Notes: a model not told the origin generated them from the letters alone. Counted from the stretch's first letter, positions 21,655 through 32,485 are shown. The stretch: 64,000 bases of DNA from Delphinapterus leucas (GCF_002288925.2 NW_022098043.1:6558901-6622900); one strand, 5' to 3'. A program made the numbers and translations.

Positions 21655-21725
21655 TGCCTTAGCCCCATTTCACAGATGGGAAGACTGACACTCCTCTGAT
21701 GTGCTGGGACCCAGGATTCACATTT
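21655..21725 (-). mobile_element. MIR SINE fragment, antisense
   Basis: CCCCATTTCACAGATGGGAA near 21662 is the antisense core. Confidence 0.4.
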
Positions 21726-22009
21726 CAGTGAGTAAGTAGCCCATCAGTGGACAGAGGACCAGGGGAGAGAGACAAGCTGGGGGTCTGGAGCAGGAGACCT
21801 GAGTTACTGAGCCCAGGGGAGGAAAGAAAGGCAGGCCAGGAAGGAAACAACCTGGGTACAGGTTTGGAGTCTAGAAGGCTCCTTCCCCACAGATTCTAAG
21901 TGGCTTTTTTTTTTTCCTCTGTTCAATGTGCCCATTGCACCTGTGACTATAATTGGATGGAAAAGGCCCACAGATGTGGGGCAGGAGAGGAGAGGGAGAG
22001 AGAGAAATG

Positions 22010-22205
22010 GATGAGGAAAGCACAGCAGCTGTGAACACGGGCTCTGGGATCAGACTGCCTGGGTGCAGGCCTGGCACTGTCACCTTTTAGCAGAGCCCCA
22101 CTTACTCATCCGTCCAGTGGGGCCCATAACGCTGAGCTCACGGCTTGTGGAGGGTGAAATGAGGTAATGCGTGTCAAACGCCGGGCCCGGGGTCTGGCAT
22201 GAGCC
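22010..22205 (+). mobile_element. MIR SINE
   Basis: CGGGCTCTGGGATCAGACTG near 22038, then core and tail to GGGGTCTGGCATGAGCCAGG near 22189. The 5' half is well preserved. Confidence 0.7.
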
Positions 22206-22439
22206 AGGTCTGGCTCCTGGTTTCCTTCCACATGGATGCAGCGTGCTTCTTATCACTCGCTTTGGGAGTCTAGAGCTTATCCTGAGCCCCGGAGTGAGGT
22301 TACGTCTAATCGCTATTGGTGTGGGCCCCCCACCATCACCAGTCCAGCCCGGCGAGGTCGAAGAGGGCACCATGCCACCATGGGAGCATTCCTGGCCTGC
22401 CTCTGCCCCCGTGGCGTCACCTGCGCACATTAATGAAAA

Positions 22440-22590
22440 CTTCACAGCGCGGAGCAGAGCCAGGCCAGACCAGGAAATTGCAAAGTCTCGGACGCCTTAC
22501 CTCAGCCTCACTGCACACTCTCTGGTTTTATAGCTCCACGTGTAATAACATAAAAGCATAATTTATTAAAGTATCACTTTAAGTGGGGAT
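22440..22590. promoter_or_regulatory. Candidate conserved element, AT-rich with NKX2-like site
   Basis: After a GC-rich lead the sequence turns AT-rich (AACATAAAAGCATAATTTAT, then TATTAAAG) and ends in CACTTTAAGTG (22575-22585), two facing copies of the NKX2-type AAGTG core. No repeat family is recognised. The regulatory role is inferred. Confidence 0.3.
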
Positions 22591-22761
22591 GGCAGGAGGG
22601 GGTCCATGCCCTGGGGGCCGTGAGTGCCATATTGACCAGAGATGCCAAGGGAGGGACAAGACAGTCCCAGGGCTCACCTGCCTGCCGGTCACAGCCCAGG
22701 GTGCAGCGGCTGGAGCGCCAGGGAGGTGCACAGGAGGGGTGGGAAGCCACCGCACAGAGAC

Positions 22762-22890
22762 AGCATAGCCTGGAGAGGAGAGCTGAGCTGCGCAGGTTTG
22801 AATTCTGGCCGTGTGAATTTGGACAGGTCAGTTCCTCTCTCTGAGCAGCAGTTTCCTTGTCTGTGAATGGGGGGAATTGCTGAGGGGTCC
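22762..22890 (+). mobile_element. MIR SINE
   Basis: AGGTTTGAATTCTGGCCGTG near 22794 and CAGCAGTTTCCTTGTCTGTG near 22846. Confidence 0.62.
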
Positions 22891-23154
22891 CCAGTCCCTC
22901 ATTAGAGGTTCTGCCACTAAGCCGATTCCTCCCAGAGAGAAAGAGTCTTCCAGGCGCTGAGATATACCAGGAAATGGCCCTGGGATTGCCTCATTAAACA
23001 TGGAGCGGTATTTACACTGGGAGAAACAAATATTTATCTCTGGACCAGGAAGGAGGAAGGTCTTTGGAACCCCAGTCTCATATCTGGTTCAGCCCTGCTT
23101 GGAGGGAAGGGACCAGGCCGGAAGGGGAAGGAGGAAGGGGGGCGGAGGGAGAGC

Positions 23155-23360
23155 GCAGGGGCAGGGCTGGGAGTCAGGCAAGTCTGGGTTCAAATCCCAG
23201 CTCTGCCGCCACCCAGCACTGTGACCCTGAGCACAGGTCCTCATGCCTCCGTGTCCTCTCAGGAAACATGGTGCTAAGAACATTGCAACCTCTCGGGGTG
23301 GATGGGGGTTTCAATGAGATGATGCACGCCTGAGATACAGGGTAGGTGTTCAGTTATTAC
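23155..23360 (+). mobile_element. MIR SINE
   Basis: GTCTGGGTTCAAATCCCAGC near 23183 keeps the B-box. GATACAGGGTAGGTGTTCAG near 23334 is the tail. Confidence 0.72.
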
Positions 23361-23744
23361 TGATTCTATGCCAGGCACTGTCCAATCTCTCTAGACCCTG
23401 CAGGGAAGAAGGAAAACAAGCAGCAGGTATTTTTATTGGGAAAAATGGGGTGGGGGAGAAAGGTCTCACATGGTGACCTGTAACACTCTAAGGAGCTGGC
23501 AGCACCAGGGGGACAGGGCCATTTAGCACACGATCTGCACAGAGTTTTTTAAAACCAGTAAATATGCACCAAATGACACAGCCTGGCTTTCGTTGGCCCA
23601 CCTACCCAAAGGGAATAACAGATGGGCTGACTCACAAGGGCCGTATGTAAACTTTCAGAACCTAAATTCAAGAGCTTCAGTTTGACCAAAGCACTGCATG
23701 GTGTTGCCCCCATGGGATCTGCTTGCTGAAAGGGCAGAATTCCT
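23361..23744. other. Unique sequence, no gene seen
   Basis: GCACCAGGGGGACAG near 23501 has a weak CTCF-like core. No repeat family is recognised. Confidence 0.3.
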
Positions 23745-23910
23745 GGATCCCGCTGGTTCTCTCCACCTGCACGACTACCACCCTGGTCCAGGCCATCCCC
23801 TCTCCTGCCTGGACTATTTTGGACTATCCTGGCTGATCCCCCTGCCTCTGTCCTTAACCCCTGCTGTCTTTTCACGGCAGCCAGTGTGTTCTTGCCCCTT
23901 GAAAGTGGTT
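23745..23910 (+). mobile_element. L2 LINE fragment
   Basis: CTCCTGCCTGGACTATTTTG near 23802 followed by CCCCCTGCCTCTGTCCTTAA is L2-like in sense orientation. Confidence 0.45.
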
Positions 23911-25119
23911 GGAGGCAGCTGGGCTTCACTAAGAGGGAACCCATGAAAACTGAACTAGGAGAAATGGACACAAAGCAGGAGACAGGCTCGGATGTGAGAA
24001 CTTTCTGACTACAGGAAAGAAGCATCTTCGAAGCGGCCCTGGGAGAAGCTGCACAAGCTTCCAGTCCTGCTGTCAGGGGAGGGGCTGGGGTGGGTATTTA
24101 GCCTCTCAGTGGGGCCGAGACACAGGGTAGGTCCAGAAGATCCTGGAGTGTAGCGAACACCAGAATGTGGGCAAAGCTGACAGTGTGGCCAGACCAGACT
24201 GGTGGGACAGGAGCAGAGGCCTCCCTGAAGCTCCCGGGGCGAGCAGCTAACCTCCTGTCAGATCTTATTTATTTAACGTTGAGGTTGTTGAGTTTGGTGT
24301 TTGTTGAAATGACTCTGGGGCTCTCCTCCCACGAGCTCCAGGCCCCACTGAGAACTTGAAAGTGATATTCCTCAGCCCAGCTAAGAGGAGTGCAGGAGCA
24401 CAAGTCAGAAGAGAAAGTGAAGGGAAAGGGCAGCTGGGGAGGCATCAGGGTCCCAGCAGGAAAGAGACTCATGCCATAGGGATAACAGGAAACGGACTTT
24501 CAGAGTAGTGGGTGGGGTTCAGGGAAACCAACAGAGGGATGCTGCCGCACCCAGGGACCGGCAACAGTGGGGAGCCATTACCACCCCTTCCCAAAGGACA
24601 AAGGGAGGGAGCGGTTACTGGAACCCAGACAGAGGGCTACAGAGAGAGCCACAGAGGAACAAGGCCAGCCCAGAGAGACTCAGCAGAGTGGAGCCGGCTC
24701 CTGCCCCTACCCTCCCATTGGCTGGACACAACCAGAAGCCAGGGAGCCGGGAGCCAGGGGAGAGAGTCAGTAGGGGAGGGGGACGGGGGAGCACCTCTCA
24801 GACCCTAGGGCTTCTCCTTCTGTAGGGTAAAACTTGAGCACGGCCTACCATGGGTGTGAAATCTCTATTTAGCCTTGGCTCAAAAGTCAGGCCTCGCCAA
24901 GACCCCTGGCCACATGTAGCTCTGTACCCCAGGGGAATAAGTAAAGGTCTCCAAGCGTTTCCCTCGCAGCAGATAAAAAGCACAGGAGGGAAGCAGACCC
25001 TTTCCTCCTGTTCCTCTCGTGAGAGCCAGCTCCGATACCAGCACTCTCCGTGGGTAATAACAGCTATCTACTCACAACAGGTATGTGCCGGGACCAAGCT
25101 TAACGGTTCAGATCACCTG
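23911..25119. other. Unique GC-rich sequence, no gene seen
   Basis: About 1.2 kb without a recognised repeat. Overlapping frames around 24508-24825 are open in all three plus-strand frames because the stretch is purine-rich, not because it codes. Confidence 0.3.
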
Positions 25120-25265
25120 AAGTCAGGCCCGGCTTCGCCCTTCCAAACTGTGTGAGTTCAGGCAAGTCACCTCCCCTCCTGAGCCTCCATTTCTTTATGT
25201 GAAATCGGCCCCTCCCTAGGGGGCGGATGTGAGGATTAAAGAAGGCCCTACACGGTAGTCTCAGG
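25120..25265 (+). mobile_element. MIR SINE
   Basis: TGTGTGAGTTCAGGCAAGTC near 25150 and CTCCTGAGCCTCCATTTCTT near 25176. Confidence 0.62.
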
Positions 25266-25309
25266 TTGGAAGTATAGGAAGGCTCAGGACAGGTTGACTC
25301 TTGCTGTCA

Positions 25310-25420
25310 CACTCACCTTCCTCACAGGGAAGAAATCCAGGTTCAGAGACGGGCCATGACTCACCCAGGGCACACAGGATAAGAGACCAAGCAGGGATCC
25401 CAGCTTTGGTCTTACCCCAA
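25310..25420 (-). mobile_element. MIR SINE fragment, antisense
   Basis: TCCTCACAGGGAAGAAATCC near 25319 and ACTCACCCAGGGCACACAGG near 25359. Confidence 0.5.
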
Positions 25421-25499
25421 AGCTAGCCTTCTGCAGGAAGACTTCCTAGGTTGCACAGGTGACAAGAAATTGCTCCATCTTAGGTGTGATTCCTACAAT

Positions 25500-25735
25500 T
25501 AGAAGAATAGCCATCACACGTGGAGTCTCGCTACGCTGAGCACCCCAGCTTGAGTTCATTTCGTCTTCATAACCACTCTCTAAGGTCATCCCCATTGACC
25601 TCATTGGATGTGATACTTATATCCAGTAAGTATCTGGGGCCATTGAGGAGGAATCTGGGGCCCAGAGAGGTTAAGTATCATATCCACGTGGATCAGCATT
25701 TGAACTCAGACACCAGCCTGGCTCTCTAGAGCCTT
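25500..25735 (-). mobile_element. MIR SINE, antisense
   Basis: GGCCCAGAGAGGTTAAGTAT near 25659 and CATTTGAACTCAGACACCAG near 25698, in antisense order. Confidence 0.67.
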
Positions 25736-26159
25736 TGTACTTGACCTCAGCCCGGCCCTGTCTCCCTTTCAGGTCTGCTCTGAGGTGCCCATCTCCCCAC
25801 TACACAGGAAGAAAGCTCTCTAAGTTCATGCCCAGCTGACCATCGCCTCTCTTCCTCTAAGGTCAAGTGCAGGGCCTCTTTTGGATATGGTTGGGTTAAG
25901 ACCTGTTAGGGGAAAGCTGTTGGGGAAGAGGAGGGAGTGGTGAGAAAGGCCAGAGTTGGGGGTCGCCTCTACCTGGCAACCCTGTCTGCCCACCCCATCA
26001 GACCCACTACTCCTGTCCAGATGGGGCACAAGCTTCCCTGGTGGTCAACCCCACCACCACCTCACAGATGCCTGGTTCTCCTGAAACACAAAGCTGCACC
26101 TGCCCCACGCAACCAGCCCCAAAACTTCTAACTCCTGCCCGCCCCTCAGGAGCACACCA

Positions 26160-26370
26160 CGCTCCCTAGCCTGGCACCGTGGCCCCCCACGATGTGGCCC
26201 CATCTACTTCTCATTGCTGTCCCCCCCGCAAATACCCCCCCTTCCCAGGATGCCCTCTCACATTCCACTACTTTTCTAGAAGCACCTCCAGCTCAGAGAT
26301 GGTTCTATCCATCCAGCCACCCTCCACCCCTTCACCTGACCCAATGCCTGACCAACAGCAAGCGCTCAAC
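26160..26370 (+). mobile_element. L2 LINE 3' fragment
   Basis: The tail phrase CAGCAAGCGCTCAACAATTC near 26356 and the preceding low-complexity pyrimidine text fit a degraded L2 3' end. Confidence 0.45.
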
Positions 26371-26384
26371 AATTCTTAACTGAG

Positions 26385-26515
26385 TGGGAACCACTGGCCT
26401 GGGAGATCTGAGTTCTGATCCCAACCTGGTCCAACTAATTTGATCAGACACATCCCTTCCCTACCTCCGAGCCTCAGTCTCTCTATTTGTACGAGGAATG
26501 GTATGAACAGCATAC
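26385..26515 (+). mobile_element. MIR SINE
   Basis: GAGATCTGAGTTCTGATCCC near 26402 and GCCTCAGTCTCTCTATTTGT near 26471, directly behind the L2 tail. Confidence 0.55.
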
Positions 26516-26543
26516 TCTTTTTGGGGGTCTGGACACTGTTTAA

Positions 26544-26580
<37 letters not shown>
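26544..26580. repeat. (TC)n(CA)n microsatellite
   Basis: A compound run of about seven TC units then twelve CA units. Confidence 0.95.
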
Positions 26581-26588
<8 letters not shown>

Positions 26589-26924
26589 AGAAGGCTCGTG
26601 CCAGCCTCTCCCCAGGACACTGAGCTTCTCCGTGGATTGAATTACCAACATTTCATCGGCGGAGGAAGGGAGGAGGGGCAGGGAAGGAGCTGTGAATTCC
26701 GCACACCAAGTCTGTCCCCGCAAGGCCTGGACTGAATGCCACCGCATGTCTGTGCCCATCTGCCTCTGGGGTGGGGGATGGGATGGGGGTGGAGGTACAG
26801 GCAGGGAGGGGGGGCCCTCAAAACCAGAATGCCAAAGAAAAGACGCCCAAGGAATCTCACAGACTCACATACAACTCTGTCCTCTTAGACACTACTGCAT
26901 ACTCATGCATTCACACTTTTGTAC

Positions 26925-27065
26925 ACACACATGCTTAAACACACATTTGTGTGTCCTGTGCACACATTTACACACACGTGTGATACTCTCTTTTATTCAG
27001 CCAACAAACATTCATGGAGCCAGTCTGCTATGAAAGCCTCGCTCTCCATGTCTCACTCTTTTGGT

Positions 27066-27097
<32 letters not shown>

Positions 27098-27100
27098 CCG
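26925..27100. repeat. CA-rich region with (CA)n core
   Basis: Scattered CACA groups from 26925, then a near-perfect CA run at 27066-27098 interrupted by one AAAC. Confidence 0.85.
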
Positions 27101-27954
27101 GTCACCCACACAACCCAAGGCTTACACTGCAGCCTTCTTCCAAGGCCCTGAAAGGGCCTAGCAATGTGCTCAGTCACATGATGGTCAAGGCCAAGAACAG
27201 TAGGGAACTCAGAAGTACAGCGGTGGGCCAGGAAGTTAGTAACACAAATATTAGAACATTTTTCTGGATTTCGTAATATTTGTGGTATTTGTCAGTTTTA
27301 AAAATTGTGTCATTTGTTGTGGTTGCTTTTCTCATTTTAAAGACTCTTTGATATTCGTCATTTTGTATTCTGTTTTATAAAGAAGGTCCCCAAAATTGAA
27401 TTCACTTTTTAGTTCGCCAAGCCTGAACCTGCCCCTGCAAACACCCAGAGGTTCCACCAAACAATCACACTCACCGTCTCTCACACTCATGCTGTTGCAC
27501 ACGCTTCCACATCCCCACCAATTCCTATGAGTCAAAGACAGTGTCACACACACCAGGGACACACAATCTCTCACACCCGCCCTCCCGTGCTCACTTCAGA
27601 CAGGCAGGTAAGCTGGGAACCTCCAGCCCCCGGCCTCAGGGCAGACCCTGTCACTCCATCACTCCCAGGCTCCTGCCCTTCTGACTGTAGGCACCTGGCC
27701 CTCCCTGGCCCACCCCCAAAACCACACAAAGACTCCCCAGGATGGCAGCCACTCACGCCCCCCAACTCCAACCTCTGAACTGGACCAGGCACACGCCCCA
27801 ATTCTGCCCCACAGTGAGCCTCCGGGATGCTACACACCCCAATGCCACCTCAGCAAGAAACCGCCAAAACCCATGGAACGTTCTGGAATTTCCTTGACGA
27901 TCTCCTCATTGCCCAAAGGCGGCTGGCTTCGATGAGAGGACGTGAGAGTTGGAA
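27101..27954. other. Unique sequence, no gene seen
   Basis: AT-rich near 27240-27410 and GC-rich after that. I recognise no repeat family and no exon. Confidence 0.3.
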
Positions 27955-28175
27955 TTATATACAGGGCTCAGATTATATACTGGGTTCAAATCCTGACTCT
28001 TAACGCCGGTTCTATGCTCACGGGCAAGTGAGTAAACATCCCAGAACCTCAGTTTCCCCATCTGTAAAGTGGGTGTAATGATCCTACCTCATAGACGTGT
28101 TGTAGGGATTAACTGAGCTGACACAAGCATGGCACAGAGAGAACTCAGAGTCTGGTAGTGGTCATTCTATTTTCC
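27955..28175 (+). mobile_element. MIR SINE
   Basis: TGGGTTCAAATCCTGACTCT near 27981, the core CCTCAGTTTCCCCATCTGTA near 28047, and the tail near 28130. One of the best-preserved copies here. Confidence 0.8.
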
Positions 28176-28464
28176 TCTCCATGACTGCAGGAAGGCGGGG
28201 TGGTTACCCTGTCCCCTCTGGACAGGCCCCTCCTCCAGCCCTCGGCCCTGTCCAGCCCCCCTTCCCTGTTGCCTCCGCAACATCACCCTCTCTGCCTCGG
28301 CCACCCGAGTGTTGGGATCACCAGCGCACCTGCTTCCAAGGGCTCTAATTTCCTGTAAGTGTAAGAATTCAGGTCAGACACGGCCCAAGGCCCGCAGCCC
28401 CCCTCCCGGCGGAAACCCATAAATAACCCGGCTCAGGCTGCCTGGCCCCGGGCACGAGACTTTC

Positions 28465-28580
28465 TCTCCTCACTCAGCATGACGCTGGGCCTCAGCACAG
28501 CCCTGCGAGGCAGGTACGGCAATTTCCGTGTACACAGGGGAAACTGAGGCTGTAGAGTGGAATCTGAGTTTGAGAGCCTG
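28465..28580 (-). mobile_element. MIR-like fragment, antisense
   Basis: AGCCCTGCGAGGCAGGTACG near 28499 and GGGGAAACTGAGGCTGTAGA near 28537. Confidence 0.5.
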
Positions 28581-28710
28581 ACCTAGGCTCTAGAAAGAAC
28601 TTCCTTTAAGATATGCCCTTCCTATCCCTCCCCCTCCCCCAAATGAATGCCCTTCCATCAGTCTCCCCTGCACAATGCCAATGACTTAACGCCTGAAACC
28701 CATCCATTAG

Positions 28711-28906
28711 TGCAAACTTTTCCTACAAAGGGCCAGATAGAAAATACTTTAGGAGTTGAGGTCCAGACAGCATTGCAGCTACTCAACTCTGTCGATGCCG
28801 CCGCAGACAAGGTGTTAACGAATGGACGTGGGTGTGTACCAGTGACACGTTTTTACAAACACAGGTGCCAGGCCTGGTTGGCCACAGTTTGCCCACCCCT
28901 GCATTG
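28711..28906 (-). mobile_element. hAT-Charlie-type DNA transposon, antisense
   Basis: Minus-strand copy of the element at 20622. CCTACAAAGGGCCAGATAGA near 28722 and CCACAGTTTGCCCACCCCTG near 28882 are its two ends. Confidence 0.75.
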
Positions 28907-29309
28907 GTGCAACAGGTCCCACCACCACACAGCACAGGAATTGAGTCTAGAATCCTAGCTCGTGAGAACTCAAAGGGCCCTGGGACTTAAGAGATTTCAG
29001 CTCAGCATTGGCCAGAGGATGAGCCTGAGGCCCAAAGAGGGGACACGGCCTGTCCCAGTTTCCCCGGCTGCTCAGAGCCGGCACTCCTGGTGCCTTCCTC
29101 AACATCACAGATCCAACCTCCAAGCTCCTGACTCAGTTCCCTTGCTCTGGGGGTCAGGATCATGCTGGGTCCTTGTCTGTCTCCCACACTGAACCTGGGG
29201 TTCCTGAGCACCAGGATTGAGCCCTGGATCACCTCAGGATCTCCAGTGTCCGGTCCAGGGCCCACCACAGTGAGGGGCTTGGGGAGAAAATACAGAATGG
29301 AGGCACCAA

Positions 29310-29432
29310 ACCCCAGCTTTGGGGTCACTGACATTCTGGGCCAGACAATTCTCTGCTGTGGGGCCCGTCCTCCTTGCTGTAGGATGTTCAGAAACATCCC
29401 TGGCCTCTATCCTCTAGGTGCCAATAGAATAG

Positions 29433-29479
<47 letters not shown>

Positions 29480-29585
29480 CCACTGCCACCACCACCAGTT
29501 GTGACAACCAAAAATGTCTCCGACATTGACAAATGTCCCCTGGGAGGCACCCCCCCACACCACCAATCCCAGCTGAGAATTGCCG
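29310..29585 (-). mobile_element. MER5A hAT DNA transposon, antisense
   Basis: Both halves are recognisable: ACTGACATTCTGGGCCAGAC near 29327 and GTTGTGACAACCAAAAATGT near 29498. A (CA)n microsatellite sits in the middle, where the family consensus has a short C- and A-rich stretch, so the repeat probably grew out of the element. Confidence 0.87.
29436..29477. repeat. (AC)21 microsatellite
   Basis: A perfect 42-base AC run inside the MER5A copy. Likely polymorphic in length. Confidence 0.99.
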
Positions 29586-29741
29586 CCCTAAGCCAAGCTG
29601 AGGGAGAAAGGGCCCCCTACGTGAGAAGGCTGTCCTCTCCTCCTTGCTCTGCCACAGTTGGGAAACCCGCCCCGGCCCCTCGGCAGCCTCAGTCTCCACA
29701 GCCCAGGATGGGTCCGCGCCATCAGCTACAGCTCTGGCGGA

Positions 29742-29770
29742 GGGGGAGGGGGAGGGGGAGGGAGGAGGAA
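29742..29770 (+). repeat. (GGGGGA)n tract, quadruplex candidate
   Basis: Three GGGGGA units followed by GGGAGGAGG. Four G runs separated by single A bases meet the usual quadruplex pattern with very short loops. Confidence 0.88.
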
Positions 29771-30200
29771 TGCGACCACAGCTGCAGGGTCCAAAAGTGC
29801 TGAGGAGACATGAAGACGTTTCCCTGTGAGTCAGGAGCCAGGAATGTGTCGCCCAGAGTGGCCACGAGCCAGAGGCCCCCACACGCCACCCTCTGTCCAC
29901 CCCCTAGAGCATCTGCCTTTTATTAGAACAGAAAAGGCAGCAGGTGCCAGGTCTCCTCAAGCCCATTAAGGACCCAATAACCTCCTCCAGGGCAGAGGAG
30001 GGGGCCGCTGGGCGGTGGGGCCCTGAGAAGGACGCCCCCCACCCTCACCCCGCCTGGGAGAAGGAGCATGAGCGTTGAGATGCCAACCAGGGTACCACCT
30101 CCAGAACCGCCCCACCCTGGTCCTGGCCGTGCCACCTCAGCTAGTCACTTCGGCTCTCTGGCCTGCATTTCCTTCTTTTTAAAATTATTGTTTTTTATCT
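29771..30200. other. Unique GC-rich sequence with weak MIR trace
   Basis: A possible MIR core trace (GCCACCTCAGCTAGTCACTT) lies near 30130. No gene is seen. Confidence 0.3.
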
Positions 30201-30217
30201 TTATTTGATTCATTTTT

Positions 30218-30433
30218 TTGTTTCATTTTGTTTTTGTTTTTGCGGTACGCGGGCCTCTCACTGTTGTGGCCTCTCCCATTGCGGAGCACAGGCTCTGGAC
30301 GCGCAGGCTCAGCGGCCATGGCTCACGGGCCCAGCCGCTCCGCGGCACGTGGGATCTTCCCGGACTGGGGCACGAACCCGTGTCCCCTGCATCGGCAGGC
30401 GGACCCTCAACCAATGCGCCACCAGGGAAGCCC
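30218..30433 (-). mobile_element. CHR-type SINE, antisense
   Basis: T-rich poly(A) complement at 30218-30242 and the SINE 5' end at 30433. The flanks TGATTCATTTTTTT (from 30206) and TGATTGGTTTTTTT (from 30434) look like a diverged target-site duplication. It faces the sense CHR element that starts at 30511. Confidence 0.95.
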
Positions 30434-30510
30434 TGATTGGTTTTTTTTTTAATTTCAATTTGTGCTTGTAAAGAAGCCCAACACACCACAAGCTAAAACT
30501 GTACAGAGCT

Positions 30511-30848
30511 GGGACTTCCCTGGTGGCGCTGTGGTTAAGAATCCTCCCGCCAATGCAGGGGACACGGGTTTGAGCCCTGGTCCAGCAAGATCCCACATGC
30601 CGCGGAGCAAATAAGCCTGTGTGCCACAGCTACTGAGCCTGCGCACTAGAGCCCGCGAGCCACAACTACTGAGCCCTCGTGCCACAGCTATTGAAGCCTG
30701 CACGCCTAGAGCCTGTGCTCCGCAGCAAAAGAAGCCACCACAATGAGAAGCCTGCACACCGCAATGAAGAGTAGCCCCCGCGTGCCACAACTAGAGGAAG
30801 CCCGCACGCAGCAATGAAGAACCTACGCAGCCAAAGGGAAAAAAAAAC
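30511..30848 (+). mobile_element. CHR-type SINE, long older form
   Basis: Begins GGGACTTCCCTGGTGGCGCT and contains the internal repeated phrases 'CCACAACTACTGAGCC' and 'AGAAGCC' typical of the long form. The target-site duplication is clear: AAAACTGTACAGAGCT (30495-30510) and AAAACTGTACAGGGCT (30849-30864), one mismatch. It is about 130 bases longer than the other CHR copies. Confidence 0.92.
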
Positions 30849-31319
30849 AAAACTGTACAGGGCTACGTGACCACCTCCTTCCTCTTCTTCACTGTGTGTA
30901 ACCAGGACGAATAGCTGCCTGGGAGCCCTCTGTGGGCCTCAGTTTTCACATCTGTAAAAGTGGGGGTCGCCCATGTGTCTTGCTCTGAGACTGCAGGTTC
31001 CCTTCCTCTTCTCCCTTCTCCTTCAACCTGCTCCCTGGTTTTGGACAAACCCGGGAAGCCCATTGTCCTGGACCCACGTCACCTCTCTCCCACTCATCCT
31101 CAGGGCTCTGCCAGCAACTCCTTGAGCTCCGCAGGCCCCTCACCCTAGGAGTCCCCGCCCCCAGCTCCTCCCTCCTCATCCTGTTCCCACCTGGACTCTA
31201 ACTTAGAACACCATGCTTCCTCCAGGAAGCCTGTCTGGAGGGCTCATTTCCAACACAAATCAAGCAGGAACTGCAAGAAGCATCTCCATGGACCCTGGCC
31301 CTCAGCTGGGCTATCATCC

Positions 31320-31480
31320 ACGTGCCCAGTGCCAGGCCAGACCCTTTGCAAACTCTACATCCTTTAATCCCCACATCACAGCCATGAGGCAGAAAATATT
31401 CTCTCCAACTTCCAGATGTGGACACTGAGGTTCAGAAATGTGGAGTAACTTGCCCACAGTTCATGCATTTCCCAAAGTAC
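31320..31480 (-). mobile_element. MIR SINE, antisense
   Basis: TTTAATCCCCACATCACAGC near 31363 and GTGGAGTAACTTGCCCACAG near 31440. Confidence 0.62.
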
Positions 31481-31674
31481 CAGGAGGCCCGATCTAGACA
31501 TTTCAAAAGTTCACCTGCGCTGTAGAGACTTATAAATTTTTCACCTTATTCTTTTGAATTGGAACTATTTCTTACAGCTGCATCAAACCTTTTGTGAAGC
31601 AAATAGATTAGATATAAAGAAACTATAGATAGATGACAGGATAGGATTGACATGGATACGGTTAAAATAAGCAC

Positions 31675-31733
31675 CTTGCACACACATGCGTGTGCATACA
31701 CACGCACACACGTACACACTCGCACACACACAT
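31675..31733. repeat. CA-rich interrupted microsatellite
   Basis: ACACAC runs interrupted by TG and CG dinucleotides (ACATGCGTGTGCATACACAC near 31684), so it alternates purine and pyrimidine throughout and could adopt Z-DNA. Confidence 0.85.
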
Positions 31734-31966
31734 CTGAAATAATGTGGTCCAGAGATATCCGGGAGGCTCACCAACCCCCTACATCACTTCCCACTTCCTG
31801 GGGTCTCACTATCACTTGAACAAAGTCAAGTTCTTCCCCTGACGCTCTCTTCCCCACACCTCTGGACCTAGAGCTGTATCTTCAGCCTCCTTCTTACACC
31901 TGGCCCCAGAGCCAATTCTTCATTCCCTGGTCATTGGGGATTTTTCTTTTTAAAACCTCTGGGGCA

Positions 31967-32171
31967 GGGCTTCCCTGGTGGCACAGTGGTTGAGAGTCCG
32001 CCTGCCGATGCAGGGGACACAGGTTCGTGCCCCGGTCCGGGAAGATCCCACATGCCGCGGAGCGGTTGGGCCCGTGAGCCATGGCCGCTGAGCCTGCGCG
32101 TCCGGAGCCTGTGCTCTGCAACGGGAGAGGCCACAACAGTGAGAGGCCTGCGTACCGCAAAAAAACCCGAA
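31967..32171 (+). mobile_element. CHR-type SINE
   Basis: Full length from GGGCTTCCCTGGTGGCACAG to an A-rich tail. The flanks AAAACCTCTGGGGCA (31952-31966) and AAAAACTCTGGGGCA (32172-32186) form the target-site duplication. Confidence 0.97.
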
Positions 32172-32384
32172 AAAAACTCTGGGGCAAAGGGAAAGGCAGC
32201 TGTGAGGGCTCTGGCCCAAGTCCCGGGCCACAAGGCAGCAGACCCGAGCCCTAGCCCTGCCACCGCAGGAAGCACTGGTGTCTCAGGTCTAAGGCACCTC
32301 CCGTGGGCAGTCCCTTCCTCCCACAGAGCACATGACCGTCTCTCTTTGAGCTGCTCCCATCTCAACCCTGCAGACCCTCATGAA

Positions 32385-32485
32385 CGTTAGGTCTGCAAAG
32401 CACTGTCCACTGTTTATCTCATTTAACACAGGAGCATCCTCCCAACTTCCCAGATGAAGAAGCAGGAGTTCTAGAAGAGTTTTGC
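32385..32485 (-). mobile_element. MIR SINE fragment, antisense
   Basis: TTTATCTCATTTAACACAGG near 32413 and CTTCCCAGATGAAGAAGCAG near 32446. Confidence 0.5.

Noticed and set aside
24508..24825. Three plus-strand frames open over the same 300 bases
   Set aside because: All three plus-strand frames are open because the stretch is purine-rich and lacks TA-containing stop codons. That is not coding evidence.
29388..29900. Minus-strand frame of 170 codons with a Cys-Val repeat
   Set aside because: The repeat is the (AC)n microsatellite inside MER5A. The rest has no domain.
30205..30471. Several overlapping frames with matching protein text also found at 5.2, 32.0, 34.9 and 58.7 kb
   Set aside because: They are translations of the CHR SINE in different frames, not a protein family.
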